Shown piece after piece: positions 17,692 through 27,733 of a stretch of 64,000 nt of DNA; the first letter of the stretch is position 1; every line of letters starts with the position of its first letter. A model generated the notes under the pieces. The model was not told the DNA's origin, did no database searches, and saw only the letters and a list, made by a program, of their open reading frames with translations. The translations under genes and the position numbers were made by a program. The DNA is from Thiobacillus sp. (GTDB lineage Bacteria > Pseudomonadota > Gammaproteobacteria > Burkholderiales > Thiobacillaceae). The stretch spans positions 30,104-94,103 of the forward strand of contig JAUXVT010000012.1 of the NCBI GenBank assembly GCA_030680405.1. Reading direction: 5' to 3'.

Positions 17692-19935
17692 TCAAATCAC
17701 GCAATCAACGTAATATCGCGCCTTGCCGTCGACCACGTCTTCGACCAGACCATGCACGTCGGTTTCGAAGCCGGGGAATTTCTCGTTGAGTTCACGGGTG
17801 AACTGCAGATAACGCACGATGGTGCTGTTGAAGCGTTCGCCCGGAATCAGCAAGGGAATCCCCGGGGGATAGGGCGTCACCAGCATGGCGGTGATGCGGC
17901 CCTCGAGCTGATCGATTTCGACCCGTTCGATCTCGCGGTGCGCCATCTTGGAGAAGGCGTCGGCTGGCTTCATCGCCGGCGCCATTTCCGACAAGTACAT
18001 CTCGGTGGTCAGGCGCGCCACATCGTTGGCCTTGTAGATGGTGTGAATCTGGTCGCACAGGTCTTTCAGCCCGGTTTTTTCGTAGCGCGAATGCTTTTCG
18101 ATGAAATCGGGCAGCACGCGCCACAGCGGCTGGTTTTCATCGTAGTCGGCCTTGAACTGCTGCAGCGCGGTTACCAGCGTATTCCAGCGGCCCTTGGTGA
18201 TGCCGATAGTGAACATGATGAAGAAGGAATACAGCCCGGTCTTTTCCACGATGACACCGTGCTCGGCCAGGTATTTGGTGACGATTGCCGCCGGGATGCC
18301 CCAGTCAGCGAAGGCGCCATCCATGTCCAGCCCCGGCGTGATGACGGTGGCCTTGATCGGGTCGAGCATGTTGAAGCCGGGCGCGATCTGGCCGAACTCG
18401 TGCCAGCGCTCGCCGGCTTTCAGCATCCAGTCCTCGCGGTCGCCCACGTCTTCATCGGCCAGCTTCTGCGGCCCCCACACCTTGAACCACCAGGAGTCGC
18501 CGAATTCCGCGTCGACCTTGCGCATGGCGCGACGGAAATCGAGCGCTTCCTTGATCGATTCCTCTACCAGCGCGGGGCCGCCGGGCGGCTCCATCATCGC
18601 CGCCGCCACGTCGCACGAGGCGATGATGGCGTACTGCGGCGAGGTCGAGGTGTGCATCAGGTAGGCTTCGTTGAAGCGGTGGAAATCGAGCTTACGCGTC
18701 TCCGAGTCCTGCACCAGGATCTGCGAGGCCTGGGAGAGGCCGGCCAGCAGCTTGTGGGTGGACTGGGTGGCGAACACCAGCGCATCCTTCGCCCGCGGAC
18801 GGTCCTTGCCGATGGCGTGCATGCCGCGATAGAAGTCGTGGAAGGTCGCATGCGGCAGCCAGGCTTCGTCGAAATGCAGGGTGTCGATGTAGTCGCCGAG
18901 CAGTTCCTTGATCATGTCGACGTTGTAGAGAATGCCGTCGTAGGTCGACTGGGTGATGGTCAGGATGCGCGGCTTGCGCTTCACATCCTTGGCAAACGGA
19001 TGCGCGGCAATTTTCTTCTGGATGTTCTCGGGGCGGAACTCATCCAGCGGAATCGGCCCGATGATGCCGTAATGGTTGCGCGTCGGCGTCAGGAAGATCG
19101 GGATCGCGCCGCACATGATGATCGCGTGCAGGATGGACTTGTGGCAGTTGCGGTCGACCACTACGATGTCGCCCGGCGCGACGGTGGCGTGCCACACCAT
19201 CTTGTTGGACGAAGAGGTGCCATTGGTGACGAAGAACAGGTGATCGCAGTTGAAGATGCGCGCCGCGTTGCGCTCCGACGCCCCCACCGGTCCGGTATGG
19301 TCGAGCAGCTGCCCGAGTTCATCCACCGCATTGCAGACATCGGCGCGCAGCAGGTTCTCGCCGAAGAACTGGTGGAACATCTGGCCGATCGGCGACTTCA
19401 GGAAGGCCACCCCGCCGGAGTGGCCGGGGCAGTGCCAGGAATACGAACCGTCCGCCGCGTAATGGGTGAGCGCACGAAAAAACGGTGGCACCAGCGATTC
19501 GAGGTAGGCGCGCGCTTCGCGCAGGATGTAACGTGCAAGAAACTCCGGCGTGTCTTCCAGCATGTGGATGAAGCCGTTGAGTTCGCGCAGGATGTCATTG
19601 GGGATATGGCGCGCAGTACGCGTCTCGCCGTGCAGAAAAATCGGGATTTCGGCATTGCGGAAACGCACCTCCTCGACAAACGCACGCAGTTTTTGCAGCG
19701 CGGTGTTGGCATCCTCGGCCGATCCCGCCAGCTCCTCATCGTCGATCGACAGCACGAAGGCCGAGGCACGTGCCTGCTGCTGGGCGAATGAAGTCAGGTC
19801 GCCGTAGTTGGTGACGCCGAGCACTTCCATGCCTTCCTTCTCGATGGCGTCGGCAAGCGTGCGGATGCCCAGCCCGGAGGCGTTTTCGGAGCGGAAATCT
19901 TCGTCGATGATGACAACGGGAAAGCGGAAGCGCAT
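17692..19935 (-). CDS. Orn/Lys/Arg decarboxylase (PLP, fold type I)
   Basis: A 747-aa member of the large biodegradative-type ornithine/lysine/arginine decarboxylases, which remove CO2 from basic amino acids to form polyamines (cadaverine, putrescine or agmatine). An N-terminal response-regulator-like wing domain (VVIIDEDF ... FVLSIDDEEL) precedes the PLP domain with K395 in ATQSTHKLLAGLSQ, and DTLHFDEAWLP supplies the aspartate that contacts PLP. The C-terminal domain ends PGERF ... DVHGLVEDVVDG. ATG 19935 has AGGAG upstream. Which amino acid is used cannot be read from the sequence. No antiporter gene is adjacent, so a classical acid-resistance operon is not evident. Confidence 0.93.
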   Translation of the reverse strand: MRFRFPVVIIDEDFRSENASGLGIRTLADAIEKEGMEVLGVTNYGDLTSFAQQQARASAFVLSIDDEELAGSAEDANTALQKLRAFVEEVRFRNAEIPIFLHGETRTARHIPNDILRELNGFIHMLEDTPEFLARYILREARAYLESLVPPFFRALTHYAADGSYSWHCPGHSGGVAFLKSPIGQMFHQFFGENLLRADVCNAVDELGQLLDHTGPVGASERNAARIFNCDHLFFVTNGTSSSNKMVWHATVAPGDIVVVDRNCHKSILHAIIMCGAIPIFLTPTRNHYGIIGPIPLDEFRPENIQKKIAAHPFAKDVKRKPRILTITQSTYDGILYNVDMIKELLGDYIDTLHFDEAWLPHATFHDFYRGMHAIGKDRPRAKDALVFATQSTHKLLAGLSQASQILVQDSETRKLDFHRFNEAYLMHTSTSPQYAIIASCDVAAAMMEPPGGPALVEESIKEALDFRRAMRKVDAEFGDSWWFKVWGPQKLADEDVGDREDWMLKAGERWHEFGQIAPGFNMLDPIKATVITPGLDMDGAFADWGIPAAIVTKYLAEHGVIVEKTGLYSFFIMFTIGITKGRWNTLVTALQQFKADYDENQPLWRVLPDFIEKHSRYEKTGLKDLCDQIHTIYKANDVARLTTEMYLSEMAPAMKPADAFSKMAHREIERVEIDQLEGRITAMLVTPYPPGIPLLIPGERFNSTIVRYLQFTRELNEKFPGFETDVHGLVEDVVDGKARYYVDCVI

Positions 19936-19998
19936 GGCGGCTCCTGAGTCTGATCGTGGAAAAAACACGGATTGTACGTCGCCCGTATGGCGCTGACG

Positions 19999-20565
19999 TT
20001 AAATTTTCGGCAGGGTCACGCCGACCTGGCCCTGATATTTGCCGCCGCGATCGCGATACGAGATCTCGCAAACCTCGTCGGATTCGAGGAAGAGCATTTG
20101 CGCCACGCCTTCGTTGGCGTAAATGCGTGCGGGCAGGGGGGTGGTGTTGGAAAACTCCAGCGTCACGTGGCCTTCCCACTCGGGCTCCAGCGGCGTCACA
20201 TTGACGATGATGCCGCAGCGCGCGTAGGTGCTTTTACCCAGACAGATCGTCAGCACACTGCGCGGAATGCGGAAGTATTCCACCGTACGCGCGAGTGCAA
20301 ACGAGTTGGGAGGGATGATGCAGGAGTCGCCCCTGACCTCGACGAAGGAGTTCGGATCGAACGCCTTGGGGTCGACGATAGTGGTGTTGATGTTGGTGAA
20401 CAGCTTGAATTCGCTGGCACAGCGCACGTCGTAGCCGTAGCTCGACGTGCCGTACGACACGATGGGCCGGCCACCAGCCTGCTTGACCTGCCCCGGCTCG
20501 AACGGTTCGATCATGCCATGCTCCGCCGCCATGCGGCGGATCCAGCGGTCGGACTTGATGCTCAT
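19999..20565 (-). CDS. dcd: dCTP deaminase
   Basis: Dcd deaminates dCTP to dUTP for thymidylate synthesis. The 188-aa protein starts at ATG 20565 ([22 protein letters not shown]). It contains the family motifs [18 protein letters not shown] and VTLEFSN, the last with the catalytic glutamate. A longer open frame running back to 21102 lies inside apbC and is not coding. The start overlaps the apbC stop (TGATG), so the two are coupled. Confidence 0.97.
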   Translation of the reverse strand: MSIKSDRWIRRMAAEHGMIEPFEPGQVKQAGGRPIVSYGTSSYGYDVRCASEFKLFTNINTTIVDPKAFDPNSFVEVRGDSCIIPPNSFALARTVEYFRIPRSVLTICLGKSTYARCGIIVNVTPLEPEWEGHVTLEFSNTTPLPARIYANEGVAQMLFLESDEVCEISYRDRGGKYQGQVGVTLPKI

Positions 20566-21653
20566 CAGGTGTTGGAAATGACGATGTTGGGGAACTTGGC
20601 AGAGTGATCCACTGCAGTTTCGCCAATCTTCACCGCCACGCGGCGCGCGATCTGCTTGTAAATTTCGGTCACGCGGCCATTCGGATCGGCCACCACCGAC
20701 GGCTTGCCGGAATCGGTGTCGGCACGGATGCTGCCATCGAGCGGCAGCGAACCGAGGAATTCCACATTGTAGTCCTTGCACATGCGCTCGCCGCCGCCTT
20801 CGCCGAAGATGCGCTCTTCGTGGCCGCAATTTGAGCAGATGTGCAGGCTCATGTTTTCGACCACGCCGAGGATGGGGATGCCGACCTTCTCGAACATCTT
20901 CAGGCCCTTGCGCGCGTCGATCAGCGCGATGTCCTGCGGGGTGGTGACGATCACCGCGCCGGTCACCGGCACGCGCTGCGCCAGCGTCAACTGGATGTCG
21001 CCGGTGCCGGGCGGCAGGTCGACCACCAGGTAGTCGAGCTCGCTCCAGTTGGTGTTGTTCAGCAACTGTTCCAGCGCCTGCGTCACCATCGGACCGCGCC
21101 ACACCATGGGGGTTTCGACATCGATCAGGAAGCCGATCGACATCGCCTGGATGCCATGACCGATCAGCGGCTCGAGGTTCTTGCCGTCGGTCGATTCGGG
21201 CTTGTCGGTAATCCCCAGCATGGTCGGTTGCGAGGGACCGTAGATGTCGGCGTCAAGCATGCCGACGCGCGCACCCTCGACGGCCAGCGCCAGCGCCAGG
21301 TTGACGGCGGTGGTGGATTTGCCGACGCCGCCTTTGCCGGAAGCCACGGCGATGATGTTTTTCACGTTGGGAATCAGCTTGACGCCGCGCTGCACGCCGT
21401 GCGAAACGATCTTGAAGCTCACATTCGCGGTGGCGCTGGTCACGCCATCGATGGCGCTGAGCTTGTCTTCGACCTGCTGTTTGATGACGGCCAACTGACT
21501 CTGCGCCGGGTAGCTCAGCAGGATGTCGACCGAAACAGCGCCGCCGTCGATCTTGATGTTGCGGGCGGATTTGGTCGAGACATAATCCTTGTGGGTGTTG
21601 GGATCGATCAACTCTTTCAGTGCGGTCTGCACCTGAAGTTCAGAAACGGCCAT
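20565..21653 (-). CDS. apbC: Iron-sulfur cluster carrier protein ApbC/Mrp
   Basis: P-loop NTPase of the Mrp/NBP35 family that carries Fe-S clusters to target apoproteins. The 362-aa protein has an N-terminal MIP18-like domain (residues 1-90), the deviant Walker A motif [11 protein letters not shown] (105-114), [10 protein letters not shown] and the cluster-binding CSNC motif (ICSNCGHEE) in the C-terminal half. It is followed directly by dcd with a one-base overlap. The region upstream to 21840 holds two GC-rich hairpins but no gene. Confidence 0.97.
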   Translation of the reverse strand: MAVSELQVQTALKELIDPNTHKDYVSTKSARNIKIDGGAVSVDILLSYPAQSQLAVIKQQVEDKLSAIDGVTSATANVSFKIVSHGVQRGVKLIPNVKNIIAVASGKGGVGKSTTAVNLALALAVEGARVGMLDADIYGPSQPTMLGITDKPESTDGKNLEPLIGHGIQAMSIGFLIDVETPMVWRGPMVTQALEQLLNNTNWSELDYLVVDLPPGTGDIQLTLAQRVPVTGAVIVTTPQDIALIDARKGLKMFEKVGIPILGVVENMSLHICSNCGHEERIFGEGGGERMCKDYNVEFLGSLPLDGSIRADTDSGKPSVVADPNGRVTEIYKQIARRVAVKIGETAVDHSAKFPNIVISNT

Positions 21654-21840
21654 GTTTGCTCCAGCGGGTTAATTAGCAATTGCTCATTTTAACGAATTCC
21701 ACTGCTTTGGGTGAACGGAAACGTAATAAGGACGCGGGATTCCCTGTCATTCGCAGGGACATTTGGGGCGCGTCAGGGCCATTGGATGGCCCCTGCAACT
21801 CACCGGGTAGTGATGCGCCAAGCGCACATCGGGAACGCGC

Positions 21841-22200
21841 TTAACGCGGTTCGGCATAATGCGCCACCAGCACCGCCTCGGGCACGCGCAGCCGGATCGC
21901 CGCGACCACTTCGCTGATTGCCCCCTGCCGCGGGCGCAGCGACACCCACAGCAGGTTTAGTTTCAGGTTGAGGTCGGCAAACACCACGTCCTGATACAGC
22001 GCAAGCACGGCCTGAATATCGCGCGAAGCGCGCTCGATCTCGGCGAGCGGCCGGTTGCGTAGACGGGGAATCAGCATCATGAAATCGGTCAGTCGCCGTC
22101 CGGCGCTGTCGCGCGTGGGTGCGACCTGCCACAAGGGCAAACCCGGCACGGACCCTGCGGCAGTCGTCAGCGTGGTTGAAGCATGGATCCGTATCTTCAT
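21841..22200 (-). CDS. Uncharacterised protein downstream of rppH
   Basis: A 119-aa protein I do not recognise. It begins MKIRIHASTTLTTAAG (ATG 22200, with GGAAG upstream; a GTG at 22203 is an alternative). It has no signal peptide or membrane helix. The C-terminal half (DIQAVLALYQDVVFADLNLKLNLLWVSLRPRQG, then EVVAAIRLRVPEAVLVAHYA) looks like a compact alpha/beta domain. Codon use matches the neighbours. It lies 21 bases after rppH on the same strand and is probably co-transcribed. It could be lineage-specific. Confidence 0.7.
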   Translation of the reverse strand: MKIRIHASTTLTTAAGSVPGLPLWQVAPTRDSAGRRLTDFMMLIPRLRNRPLAEIERASRDIQAVLALYQDVVFADLNLKLNLLWVSLRPRQGAISEVVAAIRLRVPEAVLVAHYAEPR

Positions 22201-22221
22201 CACGCTTCCGCCATCCAGCGT

Positions 22222-22773
22222 TCAGGGCTTCAACTGAAGACCCAGTGCCGCTCCGCGCCGGTTACATAGAGGCCGCGCACGTTGCCGTAAATAGCGCACG
22301 TCCTTATGCAAATAGCGTTCGAGCTCCTCGAGCGCCAGGCGGTAGACCTCACGCTTGAAGTCGACCACCACATCCATCGGCACCCAATACTCGTTCCAAC
22401 GCCAAGCATCGAATTCGGGATGACTGCTGGCACGCAATGAGACATCGCAATCGCGTCCGGTCAGCCGCAGCAAAAACCAGATCTGCTTCTGGCCGCGATA
22501 GAGGCCGCGATTGTCGCGCCGTGTCCAGTGAGGGGGCACGTCGTAACGCAACCATTCGCGCGTGCGCCCAAGGATGCGCACATGCTCGGGCTGCAAGCCC
22601 ACTTCTTCTTCCAGTTCCCGGAACATGGCCTGTTCCGGCGTTTCCCCTGCATTGATGCCGCCCTGGGGAAACTGCCAGGCGTGCTGGTTGACGCGCTTGC
22701 CCCAGAAAACCTGGTTCTGCGCGTTGCACACGATGATGCCTACGTTCGGGCGGTACCCTTCTCGGTCGATCAT
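22222..22773 (-). CDS. rppH: RNA pyrophosphohydrolase RppH
   Basis: RppH removes pyrophosphate from the 5' end of mRNAs and so triggers RNase E-dependent decay. The 183-aa product starts [17 protein letters not shown], the family start, at ATG 22773. The Nudix box [23 protein letters not shown] occupies residues 38-60, and QFPQGG precedes it. An AT-rich spacer of about 150 bp separates it from the next gene upstream. Confidence 0.97.
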   Translation of the reverse strand: MIDREGYRPNVGIIVCNAQNQVFWGKRVNQHAWQFPQGGINAGETPEQAMFRELEEEVGLQPEHVRILGRTREWLRYDVPPHWTRRDNRGLYRGQKQIWFLLRLTGRDCDVSLRASSHPEFDAWRWNEYWVPMDVVVDFKREVYRLALEELERYLHKDVRYLRQRARPLCNRRGAALGLQLKP

Positions 22774-22937
22774 GGCCGCCACCATCAAAAATATTCGATT
22801 ACCTGTATTCTTTCACACCCGCCAGAAATTGCAAACCCACCACGGCCAGAAACCTGCCGTTATGCATTGTTTTGATTAAGATTTTTAGTGGATTCTCAAA
22901 TTTTAAGATTGAAGGCGCAGACATAACAGCGACGGCG

Positions 22938-23714
22938 CTATTCCAGCAGGGGCGTGGCGTCCTCCGCCCACTGAAAGTCGCGCGCGAAGCCGCGCAGGTC
23001 AAGACCGTAGCGTTTGGACAGATCGTCCAGCCGCGGCCTCGCCGCATCAAGCCGTGCCGCCGCGCCCGGCTCGATGAAGCCGAATACGATGACGTTGATT
23101 TTGTACTGCACCGAGATCCAGCCGACTTCGCCGTCGAACGCCCGCGTCAGGCGCGCGAAATACTCGGCGAATTCGCTGTCGCGCCCCCATAAATTGACCA
23201 CCAGCACCCCACCGGGTTTAAGCGCACGGCGGCAAGCCGCATAAAACGTCTGGGTCGCCAGCGCCTCCACCTGATTACCGGCATCAAAGCCGTCAAGCAG
23301 GATGACATCAGCGCTGCCGGGATGCTGGCGCACATACAGCGCGCCATCGGCTTCGATCACGCCGAGCGTCTCGTCGTCCGGCGGCAGTTCGAAATGCGTG
23401 CGCGCGGCGGCAATCACCCGCGGATCGATTTCCACCGCAGTGATGCGCGTGTGCGGGCGCTGCTTGCGGATGAACTTGGCGAGCGAGCCGCCACCCAGGC
23501 CGATCATCAGCACGTCCTGCGGCATGGAGTTGAACATCAGAAAACCCATCATCGCCCGGGTATAGGCGAGTTCCAGATCCCACGGCCGGCTCACTCGCAT
23601 TGCGCTCTGAATCGCGCGGCTGCCCAGGTGCAGGGTGCGCAGGCCGCGCTCCTCGGTCACTTCCAGCCCGTCTTCGCCTGCCCGGCGTTTCCCAAACTTC
23701 AAGCGCATTGCCAT
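22938..23714 (-). CDS. Spermidine synthase-like aminopropyltransferase family protein
   Basis: A 258-aa Rossmann-fold protein of the polyamine aminopropyltransferase family. Motif I is VLMIGLGGGSLAKFI, followed by the acidic residue of ITAVEIDPRVI and the VILLDGFD strand. Many family members in Betaproteobacteria are short spermidine-synthase-like proteins of unproven activity. I chose ATG 23714 (GGGGCGGG upstream) over a longer frame that would overlap the divergent proS start. The family is clear; the substrate is not. Confidence 0.8.
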   Translation of the reverse strand: MAMRLKFGKRRAGEDGLEVTEERGLRTLHLGSRAIQSAMRVSRPWDLELAYTRAMMGFLMFNSMPQDVLMIGLGGGSLAKFIRKQRPHTRITAVEIDPRVIAAARTHFELPPDDETLGVIEADGALYVRQHPGSADVILLDGFDAGNQVEALATQTFYAACRRALKPGGVLVVNLWGRDSEFAEYFARLTRAFDGEVGWISVQYKINVIVFGFIEPGAAARLDAARPRLDDLSKRYGLDLRGFARDFQWAEDATPLLE

Positions 23715-23789
23715 CCCGCCCCAAAATCGAGCGCGAGAGATTACACCTCCACACGCTAAAATGCCGCTTTTAATCTCGACTGCCCCACC

Positions 23790-25511
23790 ATGCGCGCCAC
23801 TCGGTTTTTCATTTCCACCACCAAGGAAGCCCCATCCGAAGCCGAACTCGTCAGCCATAAACTGATGCTGCGCGCAGGCCTCATCAAGCGTCTGGGTTCA
23901 GGCCTGTATACCTGGATGCCACTGGGCTTGCGCGTACTGCGCCGGGTCGAGGCGGTGGTGCGCGAGGAAATGAACTGCGCCGGTGCAATCGAACTCTTGA
24001 TGCCGGCCGTGCAGCCCGCCGAATTGTGGGAAGAAACGGGGCGCTGGGCAGTGTTCGGCCCGCAGATGCTGAAGATCAAGGACCGCCACCAGCGCGATTT
24101 CTGCTTCGGCCCCACCCACGAGGAAGTCATCACCGACGTGGTGCGCCGCGAGATCAAGAGCTATCGTCAATTACCGGTCAACTTCTACCAGATCCAGATG
24201 AAATTCCGCGACGAAATCCGCCCGCGTTTCGGCGTCATGCGCGCGCGCGAATTCCTGATGAAGGACGCCTATTCCTTCCACGCCAGCAAGGACAGCCTCG
24301 CCGCCACCTACCAGACGATGGTCGACGCCTATACGCGGATTTTCACCCGGCTGGGGCTGACCTTCCGCGCGGTGGCGGCCGACACCGGCGCCATCGGCGG
24401 CTCGGCCTCGCACGAATTCCATGTGCTGGCGGATTCCGGTGAAGACCTGATCGCCTATTGCCCCGATTCCGACTACGCTGCCAATATGGAGTTGGCCGAG
24501 GCCGTCGCCCCCGCCACGCCACGCGCCGCTCCCATGCAAACGATGCAGCCCGTCGCCACGCCGGGGGTGAAGACCATCGAGGACGTCGCGGGTTTCCTCA
24601 AGGTGGCAGCCAGCCAGACCGTTAAGACCTTGATCGTGGAAGGAACGGACGGCCCGGTGGCGCTGCTGCTGCGCGGCGACCACACGCTGAACGAAGTCAA
24701 GGCCGAGAAGGTCGCTGGCGTGAAAGCGCCGTTTGCCCTGGCGAGCGAAGCCGCCGTACGGGCCGCCACAGGGGCGGCGCCTGGTTCAGTCGGACCGGTG
24801 GGCCTGACAATTCCGGTAATCGCCGACCGCGCGGTGGCTGCGATGAGCGACTTAGTCTGCGGCGCCAACGCCGACGGCCAGCACCTCGCCGGCGTCAATT
24901 TCGGCCGCGACCTGCCGGAGCCGGTGGTGGTCGACCTGCGCAACGTCGAGCTTGGCGACCCCAGCCCCGACGGCAAGGGAACGCTGCAACTGTGCCGCGG
25001 CATCGAGGTCGGCCATGTATTTCAGCTTGGCAGCAAGTACTCGCAAGCGATGAACGCCACCTATCTGGACGAGGCTGGCAAGCCACAGGCGATGCAAATG
25101 GGCTGCTACGGCATCGGCGTGTCGCGCATCGTGGCTTCGGCCATCGAACAGCACCACGACGACAAGGGCATCATCTGGCCGGCGACCATGGCACCGTTCT
25201 TGCTGGTGATTGTGGCAATCGGCTACGGCAAGAGCGAGATGGTTAAAACCGCCGCCGATACGTTGTATGCTGAACTGGTTGCCGCCGGATTCGACGTGCT
25301 GCTGGACGACCGCGACGAACGCCCCGGCGTGATGTTTGCCGATGCCGAATTGATCGGCATCCCGCACCGCATCACCGTGGGCGAGCGCGGACTGAAGGAC
25401 GGCGTCATCGAATACCAGCCGCGCCATGCCGCGCCAGGTCAAAGCGGCGAAGCACAAAAGGTCGCGCTGACCGGCGCAACGAAATTTTTGACAGGATTGT
25501 TGGGGCACTGA
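23790..25511 (+). CDS. proS: Prolyl-tRNA synthetase (bacterial type)
   Basis: Class II aminoacyl-tRNA synthetase charging tRNA-Pro. The 573-aa length and domain order are those of the bacterial type: N-terminal catalytic domain ([46 protein letters not shown]), an INS editing domain at about 220-400 that hydrolyses Ala-tRNA-Pro, then motif 3 ([17 protein letters not shown]) and the anticodon domain ([18 protein letters not shown]). The transglycosylase gene starts one base after its stop. Confidence 0.98.
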   Translation: MRATRFFISTTKEAPSEAELVSHKLMLRAGLIKRLGSGLYTWMPLGLRVLRRVEAVVREEMNCAGAIELLMPAVQPAELWEETGRWAVFGPQMLKIKDRHQRDFCFGPTHEEVITDVVRREIKSYRQLPVNFYQIQMKFRDEIRPRFGVMRAREFLMKDAYSFHASKDSLAATYQTMVDAYTRIFTRLGLTFRAVAADTGAIGGSASHEFHVLADSGEDLIAYCPDSDYAANMELAEAVAPATPRAAPMQTMQPVATPGVKTIEDVAGFLKVAASQTVKTLIVEGTDGPVALLLRGDHTLNEVKAEKVAGVKAPFALASEAAVRAATGAAPGSVGPVGLTIPVIADRAVAAMSDLVCGANADGQHLAGVNFGRDLPEPVVVDLRNVELGDPSPDGKGTLQLCRGIEVGHVFQLGSKYSQAMNATYLDEAGKPQAMQMGCYGIGVSRIVASAIEQHHDDKGIIWPATMAPFLLVIVAIGYGKSEMVKTAADTLYAELVAAGFDVLLDDRDERPGVMFADAELIGIPHRITVGERGLKDGVIEYQPRHAAPGQSGEAQKVALTGATKFLTGLLGH

Positions 25512-25512
25512 C

Positions 25513-26148
25513 ATGAAAAAAACGACGCACATCGGCCTGCTGATCACCGCCCTTCTGCTTGCCCTGCCCGCGCATGCGGGTGGACAGCGTGAGGAAGCGA
25601 TGTCGGCCAATGTGCGTTCATCCCTGCAGCGCGGACTGGCCGACACCGCGGTCACCCGCACTGCGTTTCGCCATATTGCGGATGAGGTGGCCTGGCTGAA
25701 GGAAATGTCGCGCCGGCTCGCCAAGCGCATGCCGGACGAGGCCGAGCGAATGGAATTCCTGACCACCCTGCACTGGGAAGCCTCGCGCGCCGGAGTCGAC
25801 CCGCAACTGATGCTCGGCCTGATCCAGGTCGAAAGCGGCTTCCGCAAATACGCGGTGTCGCCGGTGGGCGCGCGTGGCTACACGCAGGTGATGCCGTTCT
25901 GGGTCAAGGCCATCGGCGATCCCGACCATAACCTGTTCCAGCTGCGCACCAATCTGCGCTATGGCGCGCTAATCCTGCGCCACTACATCGACATCGAACG
26001 CGGCGATTTATTCCGCGCGCTGGGCCGCTACAACGGCAGCTTGGGGCGCCCGGAATACCCCACCCTCGTCGTCGGTGCCTGGAAGCGCCACTGGGATTAC
26101 GTTCCCAGCACCAAATCGGCAGACACGTCCGTCGCATCGCGCAGCTGA
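25513..26148 (+). CDS. Lytic transglycosylase, SLT domain
   Basis: A 211-aa secreted lytic transglycosylase of the Slt70-like SLT family that cleaves peptidoglycan glycan strands. A signal peptide ends near LPAHAGG. The SLT domain has the catalytic glutamate in LIQVESGFRKYAVSPVGARGYTQVMPFW (E107) and the later NLRYGALILRHY and LGRYNGS motifs. The start is one base after the proS stop. After this gene there is a 470-bp stretch without a clear gene. Confidence 0.92.
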   Translation: MKKTTHIGLLITALLLALPAHAGGQREEAMSANVRSSLQRGLADTAVTRTAFRHIADEVAWLKEMSRRLAKRMPDEAERMEFLTTLHWEASRAGVDPQLMLGLIQVESGFRKYAVSPVGARGYTQVMPFWVKAIGDPDHNLFQLRTNLRYGALILRHYIDIERGDLFRALGRYNGSLGRPEYPTLVVGAWKRHWDYVPSTKSADTSVASRS

Positions 26149-26618
26149 AGTTGCATCGGCCGGGGGCGCCGCCCGCAATCATACTTGCCAACCGAAGTGG
26201 AAAGACGCCCGAGCCGATTGCCGGATGGACATGTGCGCATCGTGATCGGGACTGACGTGGCGATTCTGCACACCCGTACGTGAGTCGTGCTGAATGTGAT
26301 CGAAGCGCTTCACGACCGAGTCACCAACCGGAGCGCCTCGAAAAGAGGCGTTTCCAGGCCCCGCCCCCGAATCCCGCAAACGTACCCCCTTCCCCAGGAT
26401 GCCTGCGGACGTAGAGGGCAAGGCCCGTACGCCACCTAACCCTCGGTCGCCACCCTGTCGAAACCTCAACCAGCCGTCACGCATTCGTCATTTCAGCCGC
26501 TGCCCGACCTTCCGCTTTGCTCCGCAACCGCGCTGCAAGCCTTGTCCATCAAGGATGCGCAGCTCAACCCCCGCCTTGGCACAGGCGATTTACCTGCATT
26601 ACAACAACGGAGGCGACC
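26149..26618. other. 470-bp stretch without a convincing gene
   Basis: Between the transglycosylase gene and the next plus-strand gene. Short open frames exist on both strands, but they lack ribosome sites and credible composition. A small hairpin (CGCCTC, five-base loop, GAGGCG, near 26335-26353) could be a weak terminator. I see no tRNA, riboswitch or repeat. The last part must hold the promoter of the gene at 26619. Confidence 0.6.
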
Positions 26619-27122
26619 ATGGACATGACAATGCAATTGTCCCGCACGGTTAAGGGACAGGAAGAAATCTTCAACCTCGGCCACACCTTGCGGCCCCGAC
26701 ATCGGCAAATCCTGTTCAGCGTCGGAAACGGCATTTCGTTTGGCGAACTGCACAGCAAGCTGCCCAACTGCGCCGACCTGGAAACGATGGTGAACGAGCT
26801 GCTGCAAAGCGGATTCATCCAGGCCCTGTGCAACCTGGCGACCGCACAAACCACCCCGGCCACCGCGCCCAGCAGCCCGGCGGCCCCAGCCACGTCCGTG
26901 CAATCCACGGACAGCCTGGAAGCGGGCCGCAGCTATGTGCTGGAATTCATGGCTGTGCTGGTGGGGACCAAATCCCCGGCCTACCGGCAGATGAGCGAGG
27001 TGCAGGACATGGCTGGCTTCAGCACTATCCTGCCGATGTGCCGCAGGGTGATCGCCGCGGTTGCTTCGCCGCATCAGGCAGCGGAAATGGAAGCCGAAGT
27101 CGCGAAACGCATGGGCGGCTGA
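26619..27122 (+). CDS. Uncharacterised two-part cytoplasmic protein
   Basis: A 167-aa protein I cannot assign. ATG 26619 is preceded by CGGAGG at 5-base spacing. Residues 1-70 (LSRTVKGQEEIFNLGHTLRPRHRQILFSVGNGISFGELHSKLPNC and following) have the look of a small winged-helix module of the kind seen in regulators. A Thr/Ala/Pro-rich linker of about 25 residues (TAQTTPATAPSSPAAPAT) follows, then a helical C-terminal region (AGRSYVLEFMAVLVGTKSPAYRQMSEVQD). No membrane segment is visible. It is monocistronic and convergent with the adaptor/TolC unit. A regulatory role is a guess from the layout. Confidence 0.75.
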   Translation: MDMTMQLSRTVKGQEEIFNLGHTLRPRHRQILFSVGNGISFGELHSKLPNCADLETMVNELLQSGFIQALCNLATAQTTPATAPSSPAAPATSVQSTDSLEAGRSYVLEFMAVLVGTKSPAYRQMSEVQDMAGFSTILPMCRRVIAAVASPHQAAEMEAEVAKRMGG

Positions 27123-27211
27123 TTAGCCCGCCGGGAGGCCGTTCTCCGGCGCGCTTTCCGGCCCTGACGCGCCCGCTCGTCGGATGCGACAGGCCACCCC
27201 GGCCGTCTGGT

Positions 27212-27733
27212 TCAGGGGCGGCCCGAATTCAGGATGACCAGCGGTTTGGGCTGGCAGTCCGCCGCCACCACGGTGCCGGGGCCTCCCGGCACCGCACTGA
27301 CCACACCATCAAATGGCGCTCTGAGTTCAGCGTCACTCAGATTCTTTTGCGCAATCACACGGCGCGCATTGGCGCCAGACAGGGCTGCCTGCGCACGCGC
27401 GTAACGCAGCGCAGCAGCGTCGAGTTCGGTGGCCGATGACACGGTGCGGTTGAACAATTCCTGCGCACGATCCAGTTCGCTTTTAGCATCCAGTTCGTCA
27501 ACCTGCGCACGCCCCTGCTCCGCCGTGGCCTCGTCAAAACGCGCCTGCAAAATGGTCTTGTCCAGTCGCAACAGCACGGCGCCCCTTTTGACACGCTGCC
27601 CGGGCTTTACCAGCACTTCGTTGACCACGCCGGACACGCGGGTGGTGAGCTCGACCTTGTCTGCCGCCCACAGCGGGCTTGCGACCCCCAGACAAAATCC
27701 GGCCAGTGCAACGGCCCCAATGCGCTGTTTCAT
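27212..27733 (-). CDS. Minimal periplasmic adaptor (membrane-fusion) protein
   Basis: A 173-aa exported protein with a signal peptide (cleavage near LWAADK). It has the two half-motifs of the biotinyl-lipoyl domain (VSGVVNEVLVKPGQRVKRGAVLLRLD and AELRAPFDGVVSAVPGGPGTVV) flanking a helical hairpin. Ordinary RND or ABC adaptors continue with beta-barrel and membrane-proximal domains to 350-400 aa; here the frame stops cleanly at NSGRP and nothing adaptor-like follows in any frame. Its start overlaps the TolC stop by four bases. No inner-membrane pump gene is adjacent. The protein is either a naturally short adaptor or a remnant. Confidence 0.8.
   Translation of the reverse strand: MKQRIGAVALAGFCLGVASPLWAADKVELTTRVSGVVNEVLVKPGQRVKRGAVLLRLDKTILQARFDEATAEQGRAQVDELDAKSELDRAQELFNRTVSSATELDAAALRYARAQAALSGANARRVIAQKNLSDAELRAPFDGVVSAVPGGPGTVVAADCQPKPLVILNSGRP

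Noticed and set aside
17263..19791. 842-aa open frame on the plus strand opposite the decarboxylase
   Set aside because: The minus-strand decarboxylase has full family motifs; the plus frame is a GC-rich antisense shadow with His/Arg/Val-rich composition and no domain.
22135..22143. GGGCAAACC string resembling a second c-di-GMP aptamer
   Set aside because: It lies inside a minus-strand coding region, lacks the GCGCAAAG segment and helices, and precedes no plus-strand gene.
26179..26484. 101-aa minus-strand frame in the gene-free stretch
   Set aside because: No ribosome site, odd composition and no resemblance to any family; not enough to call a gene.
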